Source: Alentia gelatinosa
Lineage: Eukaryota > Annelida > Polychaeta > Phyllodocida > Polynoidae
DNA: 64,000 nt
Direction of reading: 5' to 3'
Assembly (NCBI GenBank): GCA_950022655.1
Contig: OX465584.1
Span: 44,064,723 to 44,128,722, forward strand
The translations under genes were made by a program, and so were the position numbers. The notes beneath the pieces are model-generated. The model saw nothing but the letters and a program-made list of their open reading frames with translations, was not told the origin of the DNA and searched no databases. Shown in pieces: positions 1 to 9,759 of this stretch (position 1 is the stretch's first letter; each line of letters opens with the position of its first letter).

Positions 1-225
1 TACCGTGCAATGACGGCTAAGCTCTTACTTTTTACCGGATAAAGTTTAGAAGTATGAACTTTCACTGTGCAATGACAGCTAAGTCCTGACTATTCACTGT
101 GGAAAAATGTTTAAAGTCTGACTTTTTACTGTGCGATGAGCGCTAAGTTCTGACTTTTTAATGTGGAAAAGTGTATAAGTCTGACCTTTTACCGTACAAT
201 GACGGCTAAGCCCTGACTCTTCACT

Positions 226-2234
226 GTGGAGAAATCTAAACATTAACCATGCAAGGACAGCTATATAAGCCCTGCGGTTCACGGTGAAGGTGTCAAAGTC
301 TGGCCCTTTACTGTGCAATGACGGATAAGCCCTTACTTTTCGCAGTGCAAAAATGTGCGTCTAACCTTTTACCGTGCAATGACGGCTAAGCTCTTACTTT
401 TTACTGTGATAAAGTTTAGAAGTATGAACTTTCACTGTGCAATGACAGCTAAGCCCTGACTATTCACTGTGGAAAAATGTTTAAGTCTGACTTTTTACTG
501 TGCAATGATCGCTAAGTTCTGACTTTTTAGCATGGAAAAGTGTATAAGTCTGACCTTTTACCGTACAATGACGGCTAAGCCCTTACTTTTCACTGTGGAA
601 AAGTGTCAAAGTCTGACCTTTTACCGTGAAATGACGGCTAAGCTCGGACTTTTTGCTGCGGAAAAGTATAGAAATCTGACCTTTTACTGTCCAATGACAG
701 CAAAGCCCTGACGTTTCACCGCGGAAAAATGTAGAAGTCTGACTTTTTACTGTGCGATGATCGCTTTGTTCTGACTTTTTAAAGTGGAAAAGTATAGAAG
801 TCTGACCTTTTACAGTACAATGACTGCTAAGCCCTGACTCTTAACTGTGGAAAAATCTTTAAGTCTGACCTTTTACTGTGAAATGATGGCTAAGCTCAGA
901 CTTTTTACAGTGGAAAAGTGTACAACTCTGAACTTTTACTGTGCAATTACAGCTAAGCTCTGACTTTTTACCATGGAAAAGTGTAGAAGTCTGACCTCTT
1001 ACCGCACAATGACGGCTAAGCCCTGACTCTTCGCTGTGGCAAATTTGTTTAAGTCTGACCTTTTCCTGTTTAATGTCAGCTAAGCTCTGATCTTTCACTA
1101 TGGACATGTGTCAAAGTCTGACCTTTTCCGTGCAATGACGGCTAAGCTCTGACTTTCACCATGGAAAAGTGTCAAAGGCTGACCTTTTACTGTGCAATGA
1201 CGGCTAAGCTCTGACTTTGTCCTGTGAAAAAGTGTAGAAGTCTGACCTTTTACCGTGCAATGACGGCTAAGCCCTAACTTTTCGCAATGCAAAAATGTTA
1301 GTCTAACCTTTTACCGTGCATTGACAGCTAAGCCCTTACTTTTTACCGTGATAAAGTTTAGAAGAATGAACTTTCACTGTGCAATGACAGCTAAGCCCTG
1401 ACTTTTTACTGTGGAAAAGTGTAGAAATCTGACCTTTTACTCTGCAATGACAGCTAAGCCCTGACTCTTCAATGTGGAAAAATGTTAAATTCTGACCTCT
1501 TATCATGCAATGATTGCTATATAAGCCCTGACGTTTCACTTTGGAAAAATGTAGAAGTCTGACCTTTTACCATACAATGATGGCTAAGCTCTGACTTCAC
1601 CATGTAAAAGTGTCAAAGGCTGACCTTTTACCGTATAATGATGGCTAAGCCCTGACTTTTCACTGTGGAAAAGTGTCTAAGTCTGACCTTTTACCATGCA
1701 ATGACGGCAAAGCTCTGACTTTGTACTGTGGAAAAGTGTAGATGTCTGACCTTTTACTGTGCGATGATGGCTAAGCTCTGACTTTTTACCGTGATAAAGT
1801 TTAGAAGTATGAACTTTCACTGTGCAATGACAGCTAAGCCCTGACTATTCACTGTGGAAAAATGTTTAAGTCTGACTTTTTACTGTGCGATGATGGGTAA
1901 GCTCTGACTTTTTAACATGGAAAAGTGTAGAAGTCTGACCTTTTACTGTGCAATGATGGCTAAGCCCTTACTTTTCACTGTGGAAAAATGTTAAATTCTG
2001 ACCTCTTATCGTGCAATTACAGCTTACCTCTTACTTTATACTGTGATAATGTTTAGAAGTCTGAACTTTTACCATGCAATGACAGCTATATAAGCCCTGA
2101 CTTTTCAACGTGGAAAAGTGTCAAAGTCTGGCCTTTTACCGTGCAATGACAGTTTAGCCCTGACTTTTCGCAGTGCAAAAATGTTAAAGTCTAACCTTTT
2201 ACCGTGCAATGACGGCTAAGCTCTTACTTTTTAC
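226..2234. repeat. Alpha-specific 5' arm (model copy, unit 1)
   Basis: This stretch has no counterpart in beta or gamma and recurs in each of the nine alpha blocks at the same offset. It holds the most diverged monomers, with changes such as GGCAAATTTGTTTAAG (near 1038), CTGTTTAATGTCAGC (near 1067) and ACTATGGACATGTG (near 1098). It also holds the only CCGCGG seen in the unit (719-724). The boundaries are approximate because gamma follows alpha for about 225 bp and beta for about 110 bp before each jumps ahead. Confidence 0.75.
1673..1985. repeat. Five-monomer cassette, copy 1 in alpha
   Basis: The cassette starts GTGTCTAAGTCTGACC and continues with GACGGCAAAGCTCTG, GTGTAGATGTCTG, CCGTGATAAAGTTTAG, CTGACTATTCACTGTGG and GATGGGTAAGC. 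The same string of variants recurs at 2966 and 3407 in this alpha and once each in beta (10181 in unit 2) and gamma (11887). It shows segmental copying of blocks of monomers within the unit. Confidence 0.82.
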
Positions 2235-2965
2235 TGTGCGATGATCGCTAAGTTCTGACTTTTTAACGTGGAAAAGTGTACAAGTCTGACCTTTTACCGT
2301 ACAATGACGGCTAAGCCCTGACTCTTCACTGTGGAAAAATCTTCTGTCTGACCTTTTACTGTGCAATGACAGCTAAGCCCTGACTCTTCACTGTGGAAAA
2401 ATGTTAAATTCTGACCTCTTTTCGTGCAATGACAGCTAACCTCTTACTTTATACTGTGATGATGTTTAGAAGTCTAAACTTTAACCATGCAAGGACAGCT
2501 ATATAAGCCCTGCGGTTCACGGTGAAAGTGTCAAAGTCTGGCCTTTTACTGTGCAATGACGGATAAGCCCTTACTTTTCGCAGTGCAAAAATGTGCGTCT
2601 AACCTTTTACCGTGCAATGACGGCTAAGCTCTTCCTTTTTACCGGATAAAGTTTAGAAGTATGAATTTTTACTGTGCAATGACAGCTAAGCCCTGACGCT
2701 TCACCATGGAAAAAATGTAGAAGTCTGACTTTTTGCTGTCCATGATCGCTTAGTTCTGACTTTTTTAAGTGGAAAAGTGTAGAAGTCTGACCTTTTACCG
2801 TACAATGACGGTTAAGCCCTGACTCTTCACTGTGGAAAAATCTTTAAGTCTGACCTTTTACTGTACGATGATGGCTAAGTTCTGACTTTTTACCGTGATA
2901 AAGTTTAGAAGTATGAACTTTCACCGTGCAATGACGGCTAAGCCCTTACTTTTCACTGTGGAAAA

Positions 2966-3406
2966 GTGTCTAAGTCTGACCTTTTACCATGCAATGACGG
3001 CAAAGCTCTGACTTTGTACTGTGGAAAAGTGTAGATGTCTGACCTTTTACTGTGCGATGATGGCTAAGCTCTGACTTTTTACCGTGATAAAGTTTAGAAG
3101 TATGAACTTTCACTGTGCAATGACAGCTAAGCCCTGACTATTCACTGTGGAAAAATGTTTAAGTCTGACTTTTTACTGTGCGATGATGGGTAAGCTCTGA
3201 CTTTTTAACATGGAAAAGTGTAGAAGTCTGACCTTTTACTGTGCAATGATGGCTAAGCCCTTACTTTTCACTGTGGAAAAGTGTCAAAGTCTGACCTTTC
3301 ACCATGCAATGACGGTTAAGCCCTGACTTTTCGCAGTGCAAAAATGTTAAAGTCTAACCTTTTACCTTGCAATGACGGCCATGCTCTTACTTTTCACTGT
3401 GGAAAA
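2966..3406. repeat. Seven-monomer (441-bp) tandem cassette, copy 2 in alpha
   Basis: It begins GTGTCTAAGTCTGACC exactly 441 bases (7 x 63) before the next copy at 3407, so copies 2 and 3 form a direct local tandem. It ends with the GACGGCCATGCTC variant near 3375. Copy 2 keeps GATGGGTAAGC as in copy 1. Confidence 0.82.
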
Positions 3407-3847
3407 GTGTCTAAGTCTGACCTTTTACCATGCAATGACGGCAAAGCTCTGACTTTGTACTGTGGAAAAGTGTAGATGTCTGACCTTTTACTGTGCGATG
3501 ATGGCTAAGCTCTGACTTTTTACCGTGATAAAGTTTAGAAGTATGAACTTTCACTGCGCAATGACAGCTAAGCCCTGACTATTCACTGTGGAAAAATGTT
3601 TAAGTCTGACTTTTTACTGTGCGATGATGGCTAAGTTCTGACTTCTTAACGTGGAAAAGTGTAGAAGTCTGACTTTTTACTGTGCAATGATTGCTAAGCC
3701 CTTACTTTTCACTGTGGAAAAGTGTCAAAGTCTGACCTTTTACCATGCAATGACGGCTAAGCTCTGACTTTTTGCTATGGAAAAGTGTAGAAATCTGACC
3801 TTTTACTGTGCAATGACAGCTAAGCCCTGACTCTTCACTGTGGAAAA
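3407..3847. repeat. Seven-monomer cassette, copy 3 in alpha; source of the beta/gamma form
   Basis: It differs from copies 1 and 2 by CACTGCGCAATG (near 3543) and by GATGGCTAAGTTCTGACTTCTTAACG (near 3625). The distance from this cassette to the shared downstream segment starting at 3996 is 589 bp, the same as in beta and gamma. Beta and gamma therefore descend from copy 3 rather than copy 2. Its 3' limit is set by analogy with copy 2. Confidence 0.75.
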
Positions 3848-4204
3848 ATGTTAAATTCTGACCTTTCATCGTGTAATGACAGCTAACCTCTTACTTTATA
3901 CTGTGATAATGTTTAGAAGTCTGAACTTTTACCATGCAATGACAGCTATATAGGCCCTGACGTTTCACCGTGAAAAAGTGTCAAAGTCTGGCCTTTTACC
4001 GTGCAATGACGGCTAAGCTCTTACTTTTTACCGGATAAAGTTTAGAAGTATGAACTTTAACTGTGCAATGACAGCTTAGCCCTGACGCTTCACCGTGGAA
4101 AAATGTAGAAGTCTGACTTTTTACTGTCAATGATCGCTTAGTTCTGACTTTTTTAAGTGGAAAAGTATAGAAGTCTGACCTTTTACCATACAATGACGGC
4201 TAAG

Positions 4205-4392
4205 CCCTGACTCTTCACTGTGGAAAAATCTTTAAGTCTGACCTTTTACTGTGCGATGATGGCTAAGTTCTGACTTTTACCGTGATAAAGTTTAGAAGTA
4301 TGAACTTTCACCGTGCAATGACGGCTAAGCCCTTACTTTTCACTGTGGAAAAGTGTAGAAGTCTGACCTTTTACCGTAAAATGACGGCTAAG
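4205..4392. repeat. Three-monomer local duplication in alpha, copy 1 (188 bp)
   Basis: It starts CCCTGACTCTTCACTGTGG and ends before the same start at 4393. It is shorter than copy 2 by one A and one T. Beta and gamma have only one copy, which accounts for alpha's 3' part being about 189 bp longer. Every alpha block carries the duplication. Confidence 0.85.
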
Positions 4393-4582
4393 CCCTGACT
4401 CTTCACTGTGGAAAAAATCTTTAAGTCTGACCTTTTACTGTGCGATGATGGCTAAGTTCTGAGTTTTTACCGTGATAAAGTTTAGAAGTATGAACTTTCA
4501 CCGTGCAATGACGGCTAAGCCCTTACTTTTCACTGTGGAAAAGGGTCAAAGTCTGACCTTTTACCGTGCAATGACGGCTAAG
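4393..4582. repeat. Three-monomer local duplication in alpha, copy 2 (190 bp)
   Basis: It is marked by GGAAAAAATCTTTAAG (one extra A) and GTTCTGAGTTTTTACC, both diagnostic of alpha. It ends in GAAAAGGGTCAAAG, which beta also has after its single copy. Confidence 0.85.
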
Positions 4583-4613
4583 CTCTGACTTTGTACTGTG
4601 GAAAAGTGTAGCA
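4551..4613. repeat. Representative 63-bp monomer, itself a diverged ~31/32-bp dimer
   Basis: This copy begins GTCTGACC and is followed at 4614 by the next ATCTGACC. Its two halves (about 4552-4583 and 4584-4614) align: both begin TCTGAC, then a pyrimidine, then a T-tract ending in AC, a pyrimidine and GTG, and both end in AAG. I count roughly 22 of 31 matching positions between the consensus halves. The first half continues CAATGACGGCT and the second GAAAAGTGTAG. The simplest reading is an ancestral 31-32 bp repeat that doubled, after which the 63-bp dimer became the amplifying unit. Variants of 62 to 67 bp occur through small indels, including a 4-bp TATA insertion. Confidence 0.9.
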
Positions 4614-4879
4614 ATCTGACCTTTTACTGTGCAATGACAGCTAAGCCCTGACTCTTCACTGTGGAAAAATGTTAAATTCTGACCTCTTATCGTGCAATTA
4701 CAGCTTACCTCTTACTTTATACTGTGATAATGTTTAGATGTCTGAACTTTACCATGCAATGACAGCTATATAAGCCCTGACTCTTCAACGTGGAAAAGTG
4801 TCAAAGTCTGGCCTTTTACCGTGCAATGACAGTTTAGCCCTGACTTTTCGCAGTGCAAAAATGTTAAAGTCTAACCTTT

Positions 4880-7800
4880 TACCGTGCAATGACGGCTAAG
4901 CTCTTACTTTTTACCGGATAAAGTTTAGAAGTATGAACTTTCACTGTGCAATGACAGCTAAGTCCTGACTATTCACTGTGGAAAAATGTTTAAAGTCTGA
5001 CTTTTTACTGTGCGATGAGCGCTAAGTTCTGACTTTTTAATGTGGAAAAGTGTATAAGTCTGACCTTTTACCGTACAATGACGGCTAAGCCCTGACTCTT
5101 CACTGTGGAGAAATCTAAACATTAACCATGCAAGGACAGCTATATAAGCCCTGCGGTTCACGGTGAAGGTGTCAAAGTCTGGCCCTTTACTGTGCAATGA
5201 CGGATAAGCCCTTACTTTTCGCAGTGCAAAAATGTGCGTCTAACCTTTTACCGTGCAATGACGGCTAAGCTCTTACTTTTTACTGTGATAAAGTTTAGAA
5301 GTATGAACTTTCACTGTGCAATGACAGCTAAGCCCTGACTATTCACTGTGGAAAAATGTTTAAGTCTGACTTTTTACTGTGCAATGATCGCTAAGTTCTG
5401 ACTTTTTAGCATGGAAAAGTGTATAAGTCTGACCTTTTACCGTACAATGACGGCTAAGCCCTTACTTTTCACTGTGGAAAAGTGTCAAAGTCTGACCTTT
5501 TACCGTGAAATGACGGCTAAGCTCGGACTTTTTGCTGCGGAAAAGTATAGAAATCTGACCTTTTACTGTCCAATGACAGCAAAGCCCTGACGTTTCACCG
5601 CGGAAAAATGTAGAAGTCTGACTTTTTACTGTGCGATGATCGCTTTGTTCTGACTTTTTAAAGTGGAAAAGTATAGAAGTCTGACCTTTTACAGTACAAT
5701 GACTGCTAAGCCCTGACTCTTAACTGTGGAAAAATCTTTAAGTCTGACCTTTTACTGTGAAATGATGGCTAAGCTCAGACTTTTTACAGTGGAAAAGTGT
5801 ACAACTCTGAACTTTTACTGTGCAATTACAGCTAAGCTCTGACTTTTTACCATGGAAAAGTGTAGAAGTCTGACCTCTTACCGCACAATGACGGCTAAGC
5901 CCTGACTCTTCGCTGTGGCAAATTTGTTTAAGTCTGACCTTTTCCTGTTTAATGTCAGCTAAGCTCTGATCTTTCACTATGGACATGTGTCAAAGTCTGA
6001 CCTTTTCCGTGCAATGACGGCTAAGCTCTGACTTTCACCATGGAAAAGTGTCAAAGGCTGACCTTTTACTGTGCAATGACGGCTAAGCTCTGACTTTGTC
6101 CTGTGAAAAAGTGTAGAAGTCTGACCTTTTACCGTGCAATGACGGCTAAGCCCTAACTTTTCGCAATGCAAAAATGTTAGTCTAACCTTTTACCGTGCAT
6201 TGACAGCTAAGCCCTTACTTTTTACCGTGATAAAGTTTAGAAGAATGAACTTTCACTGTGCAATGACAGCTAAGCCCTGACTTTTTACTGTGGAAAAGTG
6301 TAGAAATCTGACCTTTTACTCTGCAATGACAGCTAAGCCCTGACTCTTCAATGTGGAAAAATGTTAAATTCTGACCTCTTATCATGCAATGATTGCTATA
6401 TAAGCCCTGACGTTTCACTTTGGAAAAATGTAGAAGTCTGACCTTTTACCATACAATGATGGCTAAGCTCTGACTTCACCATGTAAAAGTGTCAAAGGCT
6501 GACCTTTTACCGTATAATGATGGCTAAGCCCTGACTTTTCACTGTGGAAAAGTGTCTAAGTCTGACCTTTTACCATGCAATGACGGCAAAGCTCTGACTT
6601 TGTACTGTGGAAAAGTGTAGATGTCTGACCTTTTACTGTGCGATGATGGCTAAGCTCTGACTTTTTACCGTGATAAAGTTTAGAAGTATGAACTTTCACT
6701 GTGCAATGACAGCTAAGCCCTGACTATTCACTGTGGAAAAATGTTTAAGTCTGACTTTTTACTGTGCGATGATGGGTAAGCTCTGACTTTTTAACATGGA
6801 AAAGTGTAGAAGTCTGACCTTTTACTGTGCAATGATGGCTAAGCCCTTACTTTTCACTGTGGAAAAATGTTAAATTCTGACCTCTTATCGTGCAATTACA
6901 GCTTACCTCTTACTTTATACTGTGATAATGTTTAGAAGTCTGAACTTTTACCATGCAATGACAGCTATATAAGCCCTGACTTTTCAACGTGGAAAAGTGT
7001 CAAAGTCTGGCCTTTTACCGTGCAATGACAGTTTAGCCCTGACTTTTCGCAGTGCAAAAATGTTAAAGTCTAACCTTTTACCGTGCAATGACGGCTAAGC
7101 TCTTACTTTTTACTGTGCGATGATCGCTAAGTTCTGACTTTTTAACGTGGAAAAGTGTACAAGTCTGACCTTTTACCGTACAATGACGGCTAAGCCCTGA
7201 CTCTTCACTGTGGAAAAATCTTCTGTCTGACCTTTTACTGTGCAATGACAGCTAAGCCCTGACTCTTCACTGTGGAAAAATGTTAAATTCTGACCTCTTT
7301 TCGTGCAATGACAGCTAACCTCTTACTTTATACTGTGATGATGTTTAGAAGTCTAAACTTTAACCATGCAAGGACAGCTATATAAGCCCTGCGGTTCACG
7401 GTGAAAGTGTCAAAGTCTGGCCTTTTACTGTGCAATGACGGATAAGCCCTTACTTTTCGCAGTGCAAAAATGTGCGTCTAACCTTTTACCGTGCAATGAC
7501 GGCTAAGCTCTTCCTTTTTACCGGATAAAGTTTAGAAGTATGAATTTTTACTGTGCAATGACAGCTAAGCCCTGACGCTTCACCATGGAAAAAATGTAGA
7601 AGTCTGACTTTTTGCTGTCCATGATCGCTTAGTTCTGACTTTTTTAAGTGGAAAAGTGTAGAAGTCTGACCTTTTACCGTACAATGACGGCTAAGCCCTG
7701 ACTCTTCACTGTGGAAAAATCTTTAAGTCTGACCTTTTACTGTACGATGATGGCTAAGTTCTGACTTTTTACCGTGATAAAGTTTAGAAGTATGAACTTT

Positions 7801-9759
7801 CACCGTGCAATGACGGCTAAGCCCTTACTTTTCACTGTGGAAAAGTGTCTAAGTCTGACCTTTTACCATGCAATGACGGCAAAGCTCTGACTTTGTACTG
7901 TGGAAAAGTGTAGATGTCTGACCTTTTACTGTGCGATGATGGCTAAGCTCTGACTTTTTACCGTGATAAAGTTTAGAAGTATGAACTTTCACTGTGCAAT
8001 GACAGCTAAGCCCTGACTATTCACTGTGGAAAAATGTTTAAGTCTGACTTTTTACTGTGCGATGATGGGTAAGCTCTGACTTTTTAACATGGAAAAGTGT
8101 AGAAGTCTGACCTTTTACTGTGCAATGATGGCTAAGCCCTTACTTTTCACTGTGGAAAAGTGTCAAAGTCTGACCTTTCACCATGCAATGACGGTTAAGC
8201 CCTGACTTTTCGCAGTGCAAAAATGTTAAAGTCTAACCTTTTACCTTACAATGACGGCCATGCTCTTACTTTTCACTGTGGAAAAGTGTCTAAGTCTGAC
8301 CTTTTACCATGCAATGACGGCAAAGCTCTGACTTTGTACTGTGGAAAAGTGTAGATGTCTGACCTTTTACTGTGCGATGATGGCTAAGCTCTGACTTTTT
8401 ACCGTGATAAAGTTTAGAAGTATGAACTTTCACTGCGCAATGACAGCTAAGCCCTGACTATTCACTGTGGAAAAATGTTTAAGTCTGACTTTTTACTGTG
8501 CGATGATGGCTAAGTTCTGACTTCTTAACGTGGAAAAGTGTAGAAGTCTGACTTTTTACTGTGCAATGATTGCTAAGCCCTTACTTTTCACTGTGGAAAA
8601 GTGTCAAAGTCTGACCTTTTACCATGCAATGACGGCTAAGCTCTGACTTTTTGCTATGGAAAAGTGTAGAAATCTGACCTTTTACTGTGCAATGACAGCT
8701 AAGCCCTGACTCTTCACTGTGGAAAAATGTTAAATTCTGACCTTTCATCGTGTAATGACAGCTAACCTCTTACTTTATACTGTGATAATGTTTAGAAGTC
8801 TGAACTTTTACCATGCAATGACAGCTATATAGGCCCTGACGTTTCACCGTGAAAAAGTGTCAAAGTCTGGCCTTTTACCGTGCAATGACGGCTAAGCTCT
8901 TACTTTTTACCGGATAAAGTTTAGAAGTATGAACTTTAACTGTGCAATGACAGCTTAGCCCTGACGCTTCACCGTGGAAAAATGTAGAAGTCTGACTTTT
9001 TACTGTCAATGATCGCTTAGTTCTGACTTTTTTAAGTGGAAAAGTATAGAAGTCTGACCTTTTACCATACAATGACGGCTTAGCCCTGACTCTTCACTGT
9101 GGAAAAATCTTTAAGTCTGACCTTTTACTGTGCGATGATGGCTAAGTTCTGACTTTTACCGTGATAAAGTTTAGAAGTATGAACTTTCACCGTGCAATGA
9201 CGGCTAAGCCCTTACTTTTCACTGTGGAAAAGTGTAGAAGTCTGACCTTTTACCGTACAATGACGGCTAAGCCCTGACTCTTCACTGTGGAAAAAATCTT
9301 TAAGTCTGACCTTTTACTGTGCGATGATGGCTAAGTTCTGAGTTTTTACCGTGATAAAGTTTAGAAGTATGAACTTTCACCGTGCAATGACGGCTAAGCC
9401 CTTACTTTTCACTGTGGAAAAGGGTCAAAGTCTGACCTTTTACCGTGCAATGACGGCTAAGCTCTGACTTTGTACTGTGGAAAAGTGTAGAAATCTGACC
9501 TTTTACTGTGCAATGACAGCTAAGCCCTGACTCTTCACTGTGGAAAAATGTTAAATTCTGACCTCTTATCGTGCAATTACAGCTTACCTCTTACTTTATA
9601 CTGTGATAATGTTTAGAAGTCTGAACTTTTACCATGCAATGACAGCTATATAAGCCCTGACTTTTCAACGTGGAAAAGTGTCAAAGTCTGTCCTTTTACC
9701 GTGCAATGACAGTTTAGCCCTGACTTTTCGCAGTGCAAAAATGTTAAAGTCTAACCTTT
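4880..9759. repeat. Alpha block of unit 2 (4,880 bp)
   Basis: Alpha is the longest block and contains a 5' arm of about 2 kb absent from beta and gamma, with strongly diverged monomers and a single CCGCGG site at 5598. Its 3' part is shared with beta and gamma but carries an extra 3-monomer tandem duplication (9084-9271 and 9272-9461). Alpha-specific markers near the end are GTTCTGAG, TAGAAATCTG, GACTTTTCAACG and GTCTGTCC. Confidence 0.88.

Larger units (their letters stand above)
1..4879. repeat. Higher-order unit 1: alpha block only, with a gamma-like 3' end
   Basis: Position 1 corresponds to 4880, where the next unit starts with the same TACCGTGCAATGACGG. It is 4,879 bp and lacks separate beta and gamma blocks. 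Up to about 4480 it carries alpha markers (GTTCTGAG at about 4457-4464, GATAAAG ending at 4480). From 4612 it carries beta/gamma markers: TAGCAATCTG instead of TAGAAATCTG, then AGATGTCTGAACTTTACC with one T missing, as in gamma. It is therefore a recombinant between the 3' part of an alpha block and the end of a long gamma block like the one in unit 8. Whether position 1 is the true start of this copy cannot be known from the window. Confidence 0.88.

Noticed and set aside
262..268. TATATAA sites annotated as promoters
   Set aside because: They are copies of one inserted TATA in a repeated monomer variant, with no gene downstream. They are kept as an observation, not as regulatory features.
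859..1107. Minus-strand open reading frames of 64-82 codons (94-318, 859-1107, 1098-1292, 1336-1539, 3996-4193 and their copies in later units) as genes
   Set aside because: They are read-throughs of the 21-codon monomer. They start and stop wherever monomer indels or point changes fall, switch between two frames of the same repeat, overlap each other, and have no recognisable domain, signal peptide or gene-like context.
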